Assembly (NCBI RefSeq): GCF_018860805.1
Contig: NZ_JAHKQR010000001.1
Span: forward strand, 593,158 to 657,157
Length of the DNA: 64,000 nucleotides
Origin: Aestuariibacter sp. A3R04
GTDB taxonomy: Bacteria; Pseudomonadota; Gammaproteobacteria; Enterobacterales; Alteromonadaceae
Direction: 5' to 3'
Positions 34,756 through 44,336 of this stretch are shown here, piece by piece. Position 1 is the stretch's first letter, and every line of letters begins with the position of its first letter. Under the pieces are notes generated by a model. The model was not told the DNA's origin, made no database searches, and was given only the letters and a program-made list of their open reading frames with translations. The translations under genes were made by a program, and so were the position numbers.

Positions 34756-35727
34756 TTAGCGGATGGAACTGAACTGGGCCTTCACAGCGGCTAATCGGCG
34801 TTGGAAGCCAAGTGAAACCGCATGGGATACAATGTCTGACTCAATGCGATTATTCAGTATTGCCTGGCTGGCATGTTCAATTTCGAATTCGAAACCGCTG
34901 CCGGTGCGATTGTCCTGGAAGTAGTCTTGTTGTCCGTTGGCATCAAACAAATAACACTCGCTGGCCGACCAGAAATCGGGAATACGGACAAGCCCCTTGT
35001 CGCCGATGATTAGCGCTTCATTTCCTAGGCGACTTCTAAAGCTGGTATGCAGAGTTGATACGACATCATCATAGCGATGAAACCACAGAACATCATCATC
35101 TACACCATTCGGTGCGCGGGAAGCGTGGATCAGTTGTGGCTCAGTTTCTGTTCGGTTTAGCAGAGCGTCAAAGGCGATGGGATAAATTCCCATATCAAGC
35201 AAACATCCGCCGCCTAACTCAACAGCGTATTCCCGGCAATCAGGAGAGTAAGGCATGGGAAATCCGAAACTGGCTTTAAGATGAAGGGGTTTGCCAATTC
35301 GACCTGAGTCTACCCATTCAAAAGCCGTTTTGATAGCGGGTAAAAAGTAGGTCCACATGGCCTCCATAAAGAAGCGCTGCTGTGATTTGGCAACCTGCAA
35401 TATGCGTTGTAATTCGGCCTCCGAGGTAGTGGCGGGTTTTTCACACAGTACGTGTTTATTTGACTTAAGCGCCATGATAGCGTGATCGGCATGCAGGGTG
35501 TGGGGCGTTGCTACATATATTGCATCAATGGTTGGATCATTGAGGAGTGACTCGTAACGCCCAAAGGCTTGTGGAATATCGAGGCGTTTGGCAAAGGCGT
35601 CGGCACTCTTCTGGGACCGTGACGCAACGGCGCACAATTCAGCGTTGGCACAATGTCTGATATCCCGTGCGAAGGTTTCTGCGATTCTCGCGGTTGAAAT
35701 TATTCCCCATTTTACTTTTCTTTGCAT
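34756..35727 (-). CDS. Gfo/Idh/MocA-family oxidoreductase
   Basis: A 323-residue NAD(P)-dependent dehydrogenase. Rossmann region KWGIISTARIAETFARDI at residues 5-22, the family signature HVLCEKPATTSEAEL at about 93-107, and a C-terminal substrate domain with GGGCLLDMGIYPI near 170. Relatives oxidise or reduce sugars, inositol and sugar acids; D-xylose dehydrogenases are among them, which would suit the neighbouring xylose genes, but this is not proven. The start at 35727 has GGAG upstream. Confidence 0.88.
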   Translation of the reverse strand: MQRKVKWGIISTARIAETFARDIRHCANAELCAVASRSQKSADAFAKRLDIPQAFGRYESLLNDPTIDAIYVATPHTLHADHAIMALKSNKHVLCEKPATTSEAELQRILQVAKSQQRFFMEAMWTYFLPAIKTAFEWVDSGRIGKPLHLKASFGFPMPYSPDCREYAVELGGGCLLDMGIYPIAFDALLNRTETEPQLIHASRAPNGVDDDVLWFHRYDDVVSTLHTSFRSRLGNEALIIGDKGLVRIPDFWSASECYLFDANGQQDYFQDNRTGSGFEFEIEHASQAILNNRIESDIVSHAVSLGFQRRLAAVKAQFSSIR

Positions 35728-35791
35728 GATACATCTCCAGGTTAGACGCGTGATGTTGATACTATCGTGGGTTCCCAGTCGTGTTGCAAAT

Positions 35792-35818
35792 AAAAAGGCA
35801 GGGTGCTTGCACCCTGCC
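35792..35818 (-). terminator. Rho-independent terminator of xylA
   Basis: GGCAGGGTG-ctt-GCACCCTGCC hairpin at 35797-35818 with a T run on the minus strand (35792-35796), 26 bp past the xylA stop. Confidence 0.85.
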
Positions 35819-35844
35819 TTTGTGTTTGCGTGACGCGGTGTGTA

Positions 35845-37164
35845 TTAACCGTAAATAATACGATTTACTTTGTTTTCCAGCAGCTCTTGCTGCCCGCTTT
35901 GATGTGCGGGAGTCAGGTTTTGACTTAGTGCCAGCTCAGATAACGCTTCCAGTGAATAGTTGCCATCAATAATGCCTTTACCCAAATCGGTATTCCAGCC
36001 TTTATAACGCGCTGATACCGCTTGGCCGAGAAAATCGTTTTCCATTAATTTAGCTGCGCGTTTTAGTGCCATAGCTAAATGGTCCATGCCACCGATGTGA
36101 CCGTAGAACAAATCAGCTGGGTCGCTGCTTTGGCGGCGCAGCTTAGTGTCGAAATTGAAACCACCGGTGGTAAAGCCTCCGGATTTTAGAATTTCATACA
36201 TTACCAAGGTTAGTTCATCAACGTTAATGGGAAACTGATCTGTGTCCCATCCGTTTTGCGCGTCACCGCGGTTGGCGTCGACACTGCCAAAAATACCCAA
36301 TGATATTGCCGTTGCTACTTCATGGTGAAATGAATGACCTGCCAAGGTGGCATGGTTGGTTTCGATATTTACCGCGAATTCGTTTTCCAGACCGTACTCT
36401 TTGAGGAAGCCAAACACGGTTGCTGTGTCATAATCGTACTGGTGTTTTGTTGGTTCCTGAGGTTTAGGTTCAATAAGCAAAGTACCGGTGAAGCCAATTT
36501 TGTGCTTGTGTTCTACCACCATTTGCATGAAACGACCAAGCTGTTTGCGTTCCTGACGCAAATCTGTGTTTAACAGTGTTTCATAGCCCTCGCGACCACC
36601 CCACAGTACATAGTTTGCGCCGCCAAGACGCTTAGTGGCGTTCAGAGCATTAAACACCTGTGTTGCACCATATGAAAACACTTCGGGATCAGGGCTTGTT
36701 GCTGCGCCGCCGGCGTAGCGTGGGTTACTGAACAGATTGGCCGTACCCCACAAAAGAGACAAGCCGGTTTCTTCCTGTTTTTGCTCCAACACGTCGGTCA
36801 TTGCAGCGAAATTTTCAGTATACTCTTTGAGATTGTTGCCTTCGGGGCTTACATCAACATCGTGAAAACAGTAGTAGGGGATACCCAATTTGCTAAAGAA
36901 TTCAAAGGCGACATCCGCTTTCTGTTTAGCCCGCTCCATGGCATCCCCAGGGCGCAACCATGGGCGTTGAAACGTTCCGGCACCAAATACGTCGGCACCA
37001 TCCCAACAGAAGTTATGCCAGTAGCAGGCAGCAAAGCGCAAGTGCTCTTTCATGGTTTTACCCAGAACCACTTCGTCCTCTTTATAGTGTCTGAAAGCAA
37101 GAGGATTTTCTGAAGCGGGTCCTTCGTATTTGATTTTATCTATGGACTCGAAATAGTGAGACAT
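35845..37164 (-). CDS. xylA: Xylose isomerase
   Basis: A 439-residue D-xylose to D-xylulose isomerase, the normal length of the long (class II) form. The start at 37164 (MSHYF) has GGAG upstream; extension to 37233 would add an unrelated 23-residue tail. Motifs: [13 protein letters not shown] (catalytic His), [51 protein letters not shown] and [19 protein letters not shown], which carry the two metal sites. It lies downstream of xylB, the reverse of the E. coli order, with a 147-bp gap that contains an inverted repeat. Confidence 0.98.
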   Translation of the reverse strand: MSHYFESIDKIKYEGPASENPLAFRHYKEDEVVLGKTMKEHLRFAACYWHNFCWDGADVFGAGTFQRPWLRPGDAMERAKQKADVAFEFFSKLGIPYYCFHDVDVSPEGNNLKEYTENFAAMTDVLEQKQEETGLSLLWGTANLFSNPRYAGGAATSPDPEVFSYGATQVFNALNATKRLGGANYVLWGGREGYETLLNTDLRQERKQLGRFMQMVVEHKHKIGFTGTLLIEPKPQEPTKHQYDYDTATVFGFLKEYGLENEFAVNIETNHATLAGHSFHHEVATAISLGIFGSVDANRGDAQNGWDTDQFPINVDELTLVMYEILKSGGFTTGGFNFDTKLRRQSSDPADLFYGHIGGMDHLAMALKRAAKLMENDFLGQAVSARYKGWNTDLGKGIIDGNYSLEALSELALSQNLTPAHQSGQQELLENKVNRIIYG

Positions 37165-37220
37165 GGATGGTTCTCCGTAAAAAAATAATGTTGTATGGCT
37201 AGAGATTATTGAGTGTTTAC

Positions 37221-37255
37221 AAGCTGCTAACAATTATGTTTTTTGCTAACAGCTT
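37221..37255. repeat. Inverted repeat in the xylB-xylA gap
   Basis: Arms AAGCTGCTAACAA (37221-37233) and TTGCTAACAGCTT (37243-37255) pair at 11 of 13 positions with a 9-nt spacer. It lies 57 bp upstream of xylA. It could be a regulator site for separate xylA expression or an RNA processing stem. Confidence 0.45.
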
Positions 37256-37311
37256 TCCGCTTATTGATATGCAAAGCGCTAAGGCGGCGCAATTTCCATT
37301 TGCGCTAATAG

Positions 37312-38760
37312 CTATTGTTGTTGGGCTAATTCTTTGAACACCCCGTACCGGCGGTTTAGTAAGTCATAGCGGGATTTATTTGGGACGTGTTGTTCGATGG
37401 CATCAGGCACCGGGCATAGTCTTTGAATGTCCGTTTTATCGTATTCGTTGAGTAACGCCAACTTAGCGGCACCAAGCGCAGGACCTACTTCGCCGCCTTT
37501 TCGGTATGTAATGGCAATACCAAGCACATCAGCAATAAGTTGTCGCCAAACCCGGCTACGAGCCCCGCCGCCAATCACTGAGACCGAATCTAAGGTCACC
37601 CCGGCATCCTGCATTACCTGCAATCCGTCTTTAAAAGAAAAGGCAACGCCTTCCAATACGGCGTAGGTCATATCTTTTCGTGACGTATTGTGAGTAAGAC
37701 CGCAAAAGCGCCCGGTGAGGCTGGGGTTGTTGTGAGGCGTTCTTTCGCCACTGAGATAAGGAATGAAATAGCAATTCTGTTCTAAAGCGGGTTCCGGACT
37801 GTCGCCAAGTTCATCGAGTAGCGTTTGTACATCACCGGCTGCGGCAATGTTAGCAAACCACTGAAGGCAAGAGGCTGCGCTTAAATGTACAGACATGGCG
37901 TGCCATTTGTCTGGAATGGCGTGGCAAAAGCTGTGTAATGCTGCATCGGGATTGGCCACGAAACGGTCTGTCACCGCAAAGATCACACCAGATGTTCCCA
38001 AGGATATCATCGCTTGCCCAGCTTCCGTAATGCCACTGCCAATGGCGCCGGCAGCATTGTCACCGGCACCGCCGACAACTTGAACCTCGGGCATGTGCCA
38101 TTGTTCGGCAAGGTGTTTTGAAAGTACGCCCGTTGATGCGGGCCCTTCAACCAGTTCAGGCATGTTTTCCCGGCTAAGTCCGCATGCCGCCAGCAGTTCG
38201 TCAGACCAATCTCGCTGTTGGGTATCCATCCAGCAAGTACCAGCTGCATCTGACATGTCGCTGGCAAACGCGCCCGTTAACAGATATCGAACATAATCTT
38301 TAGGCAACAGTACTTTGCTGATGCGGGCAAAGTTATCGGGTTCTACTTCCCTAACCCACCTGACTTTAGGGGCGGTGAAGCCGGGCATGATTAGGTTGCC
38401 GGTAATCTTTGTAGCATCAGGACATGCCGCCATTAAATCAACGCATTGTTGTTCGCTACGCCCGTCGTTCCACAAAATGGCGGGCCGAATAACCTCACCT
38501 TCTCCGTCGATAAGCACTGCGCCGTGCATTTGCCCGGCCAGACCTATAGCTTTGACTTTTTTCAGGCTGCCCCGTCCGCCCAAGGCTGTCATGGTGTAAT
38601 CAATAGCATGCCACCAGTCAGCCGGGTTTTGTTCTGACCACTTGGGATGAAGAGAGCTCACAGAGAGGGCGTGAGACTCACTGTCTATAACCCGTCCGGA
38701 TGCATCGCACACGATTGTTTTAACACCTGATGTGCCGATGTCGATTCCTACGTAATGCAT
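37312..38760 (-). CDS. xylB: Xylulokinase
   Basis: A 482-residue FGGY-family kinase phosphorylating D-xylulose to xylulose 5-phosphate. Phosphate 1 motif YVGIDIGTSGVKTIV at residues 3-17, GLAGQMHGAVL (about 73-83, the xylulokinase substrate loop), AILWNDGRSEQQC, GAGDNAAGAIGSG with the catalytic Asp, and VIGGGARSRVWRQLIADVLG for ATP. Length is that of E. coli XylB (484). First gene of the xylB-xylA unit. Confidence 0.97.
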   Translation of the reverse strand: MHYVGIDIGTSGVKTIVCDASGRVIDSESHALSVSSLHPKWSEQNPADWWHAIDYTMTALGGRGSLKKVKAIGLAGQMHGAVLIDGEGEVIRPAILWNDGRSEQQCVDLMAACPDATKITGNLIMPGFTAPKVRWVREVEPDNFARISKVLLPKDYVRYLLTGAFASDMSDAAGTCWMDTQQRDWSDELLAACGLSRENMPELVEGPASTGVLSKHLAEQWHMPEVQVVGGAGDNAAGAIGSGITEAGQAMISLGTSGVIFAVTDRFVANPDAALHSFCHAIPDKWHAMSVHLSAASCLQWFANIAAAGDVQTLLDELGDSPEPALEQNCYFIPYLSGERTPHNNPSLTGRFCGLTHNTSRKDMTYAVLEGVAFSFKDGLQVMQDAGVTLDSVSVIGGGARSRVWRQLIADVLGIAITYRKGGEVGPALGAAKLALLNEYDKTDIQRLCPVPDAIEQHVPNKSRYDLLNRRYGVFKELAQQQ

Positions 38761-38892
38761 AATTTGTCCTCATTTTTTAACCTATAGTTAACTAAGAATG
38801 CGCTGGGTACAATTATGAAAAGTGCCAGGTGAAATTATGTTTATTTGGGGGGGGAGTGCAGCAGAGGAGAGAAAGGTGGGTAAAGTTAGGGA

Positions 38893-38919
38893 CAGATGTG
38901 CCGGGAACAGGCACATCTG
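38893..38919 (-). terminator. Stem-loop after the GH10 gene
   Basis: Perfect 10-bp arms CAGATGTGCC/GGCACATCTG with a 7-nt loop, 10 bp past the minus-strand xylanase stop. No T run follows on either strand, so it may only stabilise the 3' end. A run of eight G lies nearby at about 38849. Confidence 0.45.
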
Positions 38920-38928
38920 CGGGTAAAA

Positions 38929-40059
38929 CTATAGCGCCAAAACCGCCTCAAGTGCGCCCTTGGGGGAAAAGTCCCGGTTCCACATCAGTGGGTAATTAGT
39001 TCTGTCCGCCACAGGGTAATAATTCTTCCAAGATGTCGAGTCATCAACGCCCCAGAATGTTACGCGGTCAATTTTATCCGACTTGCGCTTGAACAGTGAG
39101 AACAATTCTGTCCAGCGAGCGTTCAACTGCTTTTCAACATCGGCGGGAAGGGCGGTTTTATAGGGGTCGAGAAACACTTCAAATTCCGGTTGCTGAAATT
39201 GTTTGTGTAACAAGCCCGTGCCAATTACCTGGCCTTCTTTCGTGATGGGAAGCACATCAATATCAATTTCGCTAATCATCACTTTTACCCCTTCTGCTGC
39301 ATATGCATCGATGGCGCTTTCAATCAATTCAATTCTTGGGTAGTTCAAACCCCAATGCCCCTGGATGCCCACTCCATCAATGCGGATCCCCGCCTTTTTG
39401 AGCATGCGGATCATTCTGACAATGCCTTTTACTTTACCGGGTTTCCAAGCGTTAAAATCATTGTAGTAAAGTTCCGTGTCCGGTGCGTATTTTTGGGTTG
39501 TACTGAAAGCTAATTTTACCAGCTTGTCACCATTGCCAATCCGCTTCACCCAAACTGTTGGACGATACTCGCCATTGTCGTCTATAACTTCGTTAACCAC
39601 ATCCCAGGCATCTACTTTACCTGCGTAGCGCTTTGCCATTACCTCGATGTGACGCTTGAGAACCTCTGCCTGTTGATCCTGTGTATAGGATACGCCTTGT
39701 TCATCTTCAAAGAACCACGGCGGCGTTTGGTTGTGCCAAATTAATGTGTGCCCAATAACAAAAGTGCCGTGCTTTTGAGCGTAATCGATGAAATTGTCCG
39801 CATGTGAAAAGTCATACTGTCCGCGCCTGGGGCTGACGATCTCTGCCTTCATATCATTTTCAACAGTGAGTGTGTTGAAATGTTTGGCAACGATGGCATC
39901 AGCCTCAGGAGACTGTCCGTTTACGATGTCACGGCTCACTGCTGCACCCACTTTAAAATCAGATGAAAAATGGGTCTTCAGCGCCGTGGAATTTGCTACA
40001 GAAAATGTTGACCAAGCGGTACCTAAAAGTACGCCAATTGCACAAAGCGTTTTTGTCAT
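38929..40059 (-). CDS. Secreted GH10 endo-1,4-beta-xylanase
   Basis: A 376-residue single-domain xylanase with signal peptide (cleavage near FSVANS). GH10 landmarks: NTLTVENDMKAE (about 62-73), HTLIWHNQTPPWF (104-116), acid/base Glu157 in DAWDVVNEV, ELYYNDFN near 196, IDGVGIQGHWGL, nucleophile Glu264 in MISEIDIDVL, and VTFWGVDDSTSWKN. No binding module. It cuts xylan in the periplasm or outside the cell into oligomers for the TonB receptor at 41256. Divergent from the SMP-30-like gene, with an inverted repeat between them. Confidence 0.97.
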   Translation of the reverse strand: MTKTLCAIGVLLGTAWSTFSVANSTALKTHFSSDFKVGAAVSRDIVNGQSPEADAIVAKHFNTLTVENDMKAEIVSPRRGQYDFSHADNFIDYAQKHGTFVIGHTLIWHNQTPPWFFEDEQGVSYTQDQQAEVLKRHIEVMAKRYAGKVDAWDVVNEVIDDNGEYRPTVWVKRIGNGDKLVKLAFSTTQKYAPDTELYYNDFNAWKPGKVKGIVRMIRMLKKAGIRIDGVGIQGHWGLNYPRIELIESAIDAYAAEGVKVMISEIDIDVLPITKEGQVIGTGLLHKQFQQPEFEVFLDPYKTALPADVEKQLNARWTELFSLFKRKSDKIDRVTFWGVDDSTSWKNYYPVADRTNYPLMWNRDFSPKGALEAVLAL

Positions 40060-40123
40060 TCTGGATATTCCATATTGTTAAAAAAATCACAACAGCGTTT
40101 TTTCTCTTTTGGGCTTCACTGTG

Positions 40124-40150
40124 AAGATTTACAAATTGTTTGCAAATCTT
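40124..40150. promoter_or_regulatory. 27-bp inverted repeat in the divergent xylanase/lactonase promoter
   Basis: Arms AAGATTTACAAA and TTTGCAAATCTT (40124-40135, 40139-40150) pair at 11 of 12 positions around a 3-nt centre. The location between two divergent xylan genes (starts at 40059 and 40210) suggests an operator. Which local regulator binds is unknown. Confidence 0.6.
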
Positions 40151-40209
40151 CTGCTGCATGCTGTAAGTTACGAATACCACATAATGGTCCAAATGACAAT
40201 TAGGTTAAA

Positions 40210-41139
40210 ATGATAAGATATCTCTCTTTATTTTGTTTTTTTCCCGTTTTTTTATTTGGTTATACAGCTCAATGTAAGGAAAGTGTTGCGGGTGAGCACT
40301 TGATTTTATCAATCGCAAAAATACCGGATAGGTTTACTTTTCTCGAGGGGCCTGCCTGGTCTGCGGATACCGATAGCTTTTACTTTTCTAATATGAATTT
40401 CACAAAAGACACAGGCCATGGCCCGTTGTCAGATACCTACACAATGCCGCTGGGTGGTCAGCCTGTACTGTGGTTAGAGAACAGCGGTAGCAATGGGCTG
40501 TTTGTTAGCAACGGAAAACTCTACGCTGCAAATCATAAATATCGCAGCGTGTGCATATTGCAGCGCGATTGCGATGGGCTTGTAGAGGCATTTCAGGGCG
40601 GTAAATTTCACTCTCCTAACGATCTTGTTGTCAGTAAAAAAAATAGGCTTTTTTTTACTGACCCAGATTGGCAACTCTGGGGTCGAGAGAAGGCGTTATC
40701 TTTCACCGGGCTTTATGCTCTGGATTTGCACAGCAACACTCTTGTCTTGGTAGACGACCAACTGAACAAGCCCAATGGAGTGGCACTTTCCGTAGATGAA
40801 AGCCGACTTTACGTGGGTACATACAGTAACCAGGTATATATGTATGACGTCGACGGGGCTGGCGCTGTGAACCCTTCTGGCAAAAAGGTTTTTGCAGCGG
40901 TACAGGCGCCGGATGGCATCGCTGTCGACGAGAAAGACAACGTGTATATAGCCAGTCACGACACCGGATCTATTTTTGTTTTTACGAAATCCGGCAAGCT
41001 GCTAGAGCAAATCAATGTGGGCGAAAAACTTACCAACTTGTGCTTTGGTGGGAAAGCGGGAAACACACTGTTGATCACCACAGCAACACACCTTTTCTTA
41101 GCCACTACCAAATACAAAGGCGCAAAATTTGTAAACTAA
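40210..41139 (+). CDS. Secreted SMP-30/gluconolactonase-like protein
   Basis: A 309-residue six-bladed propeller of the SMP-30/gluconolaconase/LRE family with a signal peptide ending near CKES. Metal-site motifs: FLEGPAWSADTDSFYFSNM (Glu), SPNDLVVSKKNRLFFTDP (Asn/Asp near 140) and KPNGVALSVDESRLYV, then APDGIAVDEKDNVYIAS. Such proteins hydrolyse sugar lactones with a divalent metal; xylonolactone would suit this locus. A secreted form would act on lactones formed outside the cytoplasm, for example by a periplasmic sugar dehydrogenase. The receptor gene follows after 116 bp. Confidence 0.88.
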   Translation: MIRYLSLFCFFPVFLFGYTAQCKESVAGEHLILSIAKIPDRFTFLEGPAWSADTDSFYFSNMNFTKDTGHGPLSDTYTMPLGGQPVLWLENSGSNGLFVSNGKLYAANHKYRSVCILQRDCDGLVEAFQGGKFHSPNDLVVSKKNRLFFTDPDWQLWGREKALSFTGLYALDLHSNTLVLVDDQLNKPNGVALSVDESRLYVGTYSNQVYMYDVDGAGAVNPSGKKVFAAVQAPDGIAVDEKDNVYIASHDTGSIFVFTKSGKLLEQINVGEKLTNLCFGGKAGNTLLITTATHLFLATTKYKGAKFVN

Positions 41140-41172
41140 AAATAACAATAGGAAAACGTAAAATGTGAAGAC

Positions 41173-41189
41173 GTTAAAATATTGTTAAC
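41173..41189. promoter_or_regulatory. Inverted repeat GTTAA-N7-TTAAC upstream of the TonB receptor
   Basis: Sequence GTTAAAATATTGTTAAC, 67 bp before the receptor start. It resembles AATATT-centred sites upstream of the NUDIX regulator (55271-55285) and of the nucleoside-hydrolase-like gene (54430-54444). Confidence 0.4.
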
Positions 41190-41255
41190 TCTCTTGTGTT
41201 GTGTTTATATCTATAATAGTCATTGTGACATTAACGATAGGGTTGAGGAAAACAC

Positions 41256-44200
41256 ATGTTTAAAAGAAAACTCATAACAACCGCTGTCCTCTCTGCAATA
41301 GGAACTGCGGGGTACTCAGCACATACACATGCTCAGGAGCCGACGGGTAGTGCCGCCTCCGATGCCATCGAGGTGATCGAAGTAAAAGGGATTCGAGGAA
41401 GTCTTCAGCGCGCTATGGATGTCAAGCGCAGTTCTGACGGTATTGTTGACGCCATTTCTGCAGAAGATATTGGTAAGTTTCCCGATACAAACCTTGCTGA
41501 GTCCTTGCAGCGGATTACCGGTGTATCCATTGATCGGTCTGCAGGCGAAGGAAGTCGGGTCACGGTTCGGGGGTTTGGCGCATCGCAAAATATGATCACC
41601 TTAAACGGACGTCAACTTCCCCGAACGACGGGCGACAGAACCTTTGATTTTGCCAATGTGGCAGCGGAAGCCGTAAAAGGCGTTGAGGTATACAAAACGG
41701 CAGATGCCACAGTGCAGTCTGGCGGAATTGGAGCCACTATTAATATCTTGACTCATCGCCCTTTGCAGTCGCCGGGGACCACTGCGACGATGGGTGTGAA
41801 GGTTGTCAGTGATGATTCGTCACTTGACCCAAGTCTTACACCCGAGCTAAGTGGTTTGTATTCGAAAACGTTTATGGACGATCGCGTGGGTGTGTCCATT
41901 AATGCAAGTTATCAGGAGCGCGATAGCGGGATGCGCGAGTTTTTTCAGGATCAGGGGTACCGGGGAAGTGATTACACTAATACCGGATGGGCTGGTGTTC
42001 CGGCTGGTGAAGCCGGTGGTCAGAATCGTCCTACATCCGGTATTTACTCTACGCCACAACAGCCTCGCTACGTATTTGAAGAGCGCCAAAGAAAGCGTAT
42101 TAACGGTCAACTGGTATTGCAGTATCAGCCCATTGATACACTTACGGCAACCCTTGACTACACTGTTATTCGAAACGACATTGAAGAGCAACACACCGAC
42201 GCGTCAGTATGGTTTAACTACGCTGGTGACAGAAGCGAAACAATATGGGCTGGTGAGCCTAACGCCGTTCCACTGGTTTACTCAGAAATTTATGAAATAA
42301 ACAGTGATGATGATTACGCTGATACATCGCTGACAGTAGGTGCCTGGGGCAATGAGCAAACCACCGACTCGATTGGTCTGAACCTCAAATGGCTGGCGAC
42401 AGAAGATCTTCGCTTAGATTTCGACCATCACAGCTCTGAAGCTGAGATGCGTGCATCTGACCCCCGCCGGGGTACGCGGAACAACATCCAGCTCCCGTCT
42501 TATACCCGTTCTCGCACAGGCTTGGATTTGAGAGGAGATGTGCCTGCCATCGCAACGGGGAATATCGATCAGTTTAATCCGTCAACGTTCCGTTTATCTG
42601 GTAGTTGGTTTGCCAATGACTACTATACCTCTGAAGTCGATCAAACAAAGCTTTCCGGTAACTACTATGTGTCTGATTATACGTCGGTGGATTTTGGGGT
42701 TTCACTGAATAAAGTCAGTAATCGTTACCGTCATACACAAGTACAACGAGCAGATTGGGGTGGTGTGGGCGAAGTGGGAGATTTTGCCGACATCGATTGG
42801 GAAGAAGATACAATTCTCGACAAGTTCAATGGCAGTGCCAGCGATTTTTCCGGTACAGCAACGCAGTCGATGTACGACGTATTTGACCGAATTTGGTTTG
42901 CCGACTTTGACGAGATAGTAAGAGCGGCAGAGTTTGCCGATCCCACCGCAAACGTGGATTCTGTTTGGGGAGATTGTCAGGCACCGGAAGGCGCGGTTGC
43001 AGGCCCGAATGGGGAAGGGCATTTTTGTGCTTCGACACAGTGGGATGCGGGTACCAATCGCTTTACAGAAGAAAAAATTAAAGCGGTGTTTGCCCAGATA
43101 AAACACGAAGGCGAAGTAGGGAGCATGCCCTATAACCTGCTGTTGGGTGCCAGATATGAAAAGACAAAAGTCGTTTCTACCGCAGCTGCCCCGGCTTATA
43201 CCCGTGTTGAATGGAACGAGGATACAGCCACCTCTGTTACCGGATTTGCAGGCGTTGAAACCCTTAGTCAGGAAGCCGACTACAGCAACTTCTTACCTAA
43301 CTTTAATTTTAATTTGAATGTTACTGATGACGTTATTGTACGGGTTGCGTTGGGAAAAACCCTCTCTCGGGCAAGTTACAACGCACTTCAGGGAGGAACT
43401 ACAATAAACACCGGGGGGAGTTTGAGTGGCTATTCCGGGCAATCGGGTAACCCAGGCGTGAGGCCGCTGGAATCTAAGAACTTTGACCTCGCTACCGAGT
43501 GGTACTACGACGAAGGTAGCTATGTTTCTCTTGGCTATTTCCGGAAAGACGTAAGTAACTGGATCACGACTGGCACCGTTGAATCGACAATTTTCAACTT
43601 GGCCAACCCTTTGGATGGCGCTAAATTTGACGCTGCTGTTGCTGCTCTAGGGGCTGACGCATCGAATGAGGATATCCGCAATTACATTTTGACCAACTAT
43701 GCAGATGATCCTTTAGTAACACCAAACTTTGATGCAGACGGAAATCTTGATGGAGGCTCCATTGTTGGCGATCCCAATTCAGACAATCTGGTTGTATTTA
43801 ACGTTAATGTACCTGTCAACGGCGACACTGAACACACTATTGATGGCGTTGAATTTAACGTTCAGCACAATTTCGGCGATTCCGGTTTTGGCGGTATAGT
43901 GAACTACACTTATGTCGACACGGATTTGAGCTACGACATTAACTCACTGGCAGATACCGAGGCATTAGTGGGGTTGTCTGATACTGCAAACCTGGTGTTG
44001 TTCTACGATCAAAACGGGTTTCAGGCCCGCGTAGCTTACAATTGGCGCGATAAGTTTTTAAGTGAAAGACGGGTAAACGGCGATTTGACCGCGCCCATCT
44101 TCACTGAGGCTTATCACCAGATTGATGTTAATGTGAGCTATGACTTTGAATCGATAGAAGGGCTTTCCGTGTTTGTCGAAGGTATTAATATTACTGACGA

Positions 44201-44294
44201 GCAAAACAAACAGGTAGGACGCGATGACAGGTTGGTGTACAGGCTTACTCAAACTGGCGCACGATATAATCTGGGTGTGAGATACAGTTTTTAA
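41256..44294 (+). CDS. Large TonB-dependent receptor for xylo-oligosaccharides (predicted)
   Basis: A 1012-residue carbohydrate-type receptor. Signal peptide ends near HTHAQE, TonB box-like IEVIEVKGIRGSL near 38-50, plug motifs ISAEDIGKFPDTNLAESLQR, VTVRGFG and NGRQLPR, barrel with long loops, and C-terminal YNLGVRYSF. The plug pattern is that of glycan receptors in Alteromonas, Xanthomonas and Caulobacter. Substrate is inferred from location between xylanases and the xylo-oligosaccharide transporter. No SusD-like partner exists, as expected outside Bacteroidetes. A clear terminator follows and the halogenase-containing operon converges from the right. Confidence 0.93.
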   Translation: MFKRKLITTAVLSAIGTAGYSAHTHAQEPTGSAASDAIEVIEVKGIRGSLQRAMDVKRSSDGIVDAISAEDIGKFPDTNLAESLQRITGVSIDRSAGEGSRVTVRGFGASQNMITLNGRQLPRTTGDRTFDFANVAAEAVKGVEVYKTADATVQSGGIGATINILTHRPLQSPGTTATMGVKVVSDDSSLDPSLTPELSGLYSKTFMDDRVGVSINASYQERDSGMREFFQDQGYRGSDYTNTGWAGVPAGEAGGQNRPTSGIYSTPQQPRYVFEERQRKRINGQLVLQYQPIDTLTATLDYTVIRNDIEEQHTDASVWFNYAGDRSETIWAGEPNAVPLVYSEIYEINSDDDYADTSLTVGAWGNEQTTDSIGLNLKWLATEDLRLDFDHHSSEAEMRASDPRRGTRNNIQLPSYTRSRTGLDLRGDVPAIATGNIDQFNPSTFRLSGSWFANDYYTSEVDQTKLSGNYYVSDYTSVDFGVSLNKVSNRYRHTQVQRADWGGVGEVGDFADIDWEEDTILDKFNGSASDFSGTATQSMYDVFDRIWFADFDEIVRAAEFADPTANVDSVWGDCQAPEGAVAGPNGEGHFCASTQWDAGTNRFTEEKIKAVFAQIKHEGEVGSMPYNLLLGARYEKTKVVSTAAAPAYTRVEWNEDTATSVTGFAGVETLSQEADYSNFLPNFNFNLNVTDDVIVRVALGKTLSRASYNALQGGTTINTGGSLSGYSGQSGNPGVRPLESKNFDLATEWYYDEGSYVSLGYFRKDVSNWITTGTVESTIFNLANPLDGAKFDAAVAALGADASNEDIRNYILTNYADDPLVTPNFDADGNLDGGSIVGDPNSDNLVVFNVNVPVNGDTEHTIDGVEFNVQHNFGDSGFGGIVNYTYVDTDLSYDINSLADTEALVGLSDTANLVLFYDQNGFQARVAYNWRDKFLSERRVNGDLTAPIFTEAYHQIDVNVSYDFESIEGLSVFVEGINITDEQNKQVGRDDRLVYRLTQTGARYNLGVRYSF

Positions 44295-44304
44295 CTATTG
44301 ATAG

Positions 44305-44326
44305 GGCCTCGGAAGAGGCCTTTTTT
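44305..44326 (+). terminator. Rho-independent terminator of the TonB receptor gene
   Basis: GGCCTC-GGAA-GAGGCC followed by six T. It ends the receptor transcript just before the convergent DUF6445 gene. Confidence 0.85.
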
Positions 44327-44336
44327 ATTATGCAGG

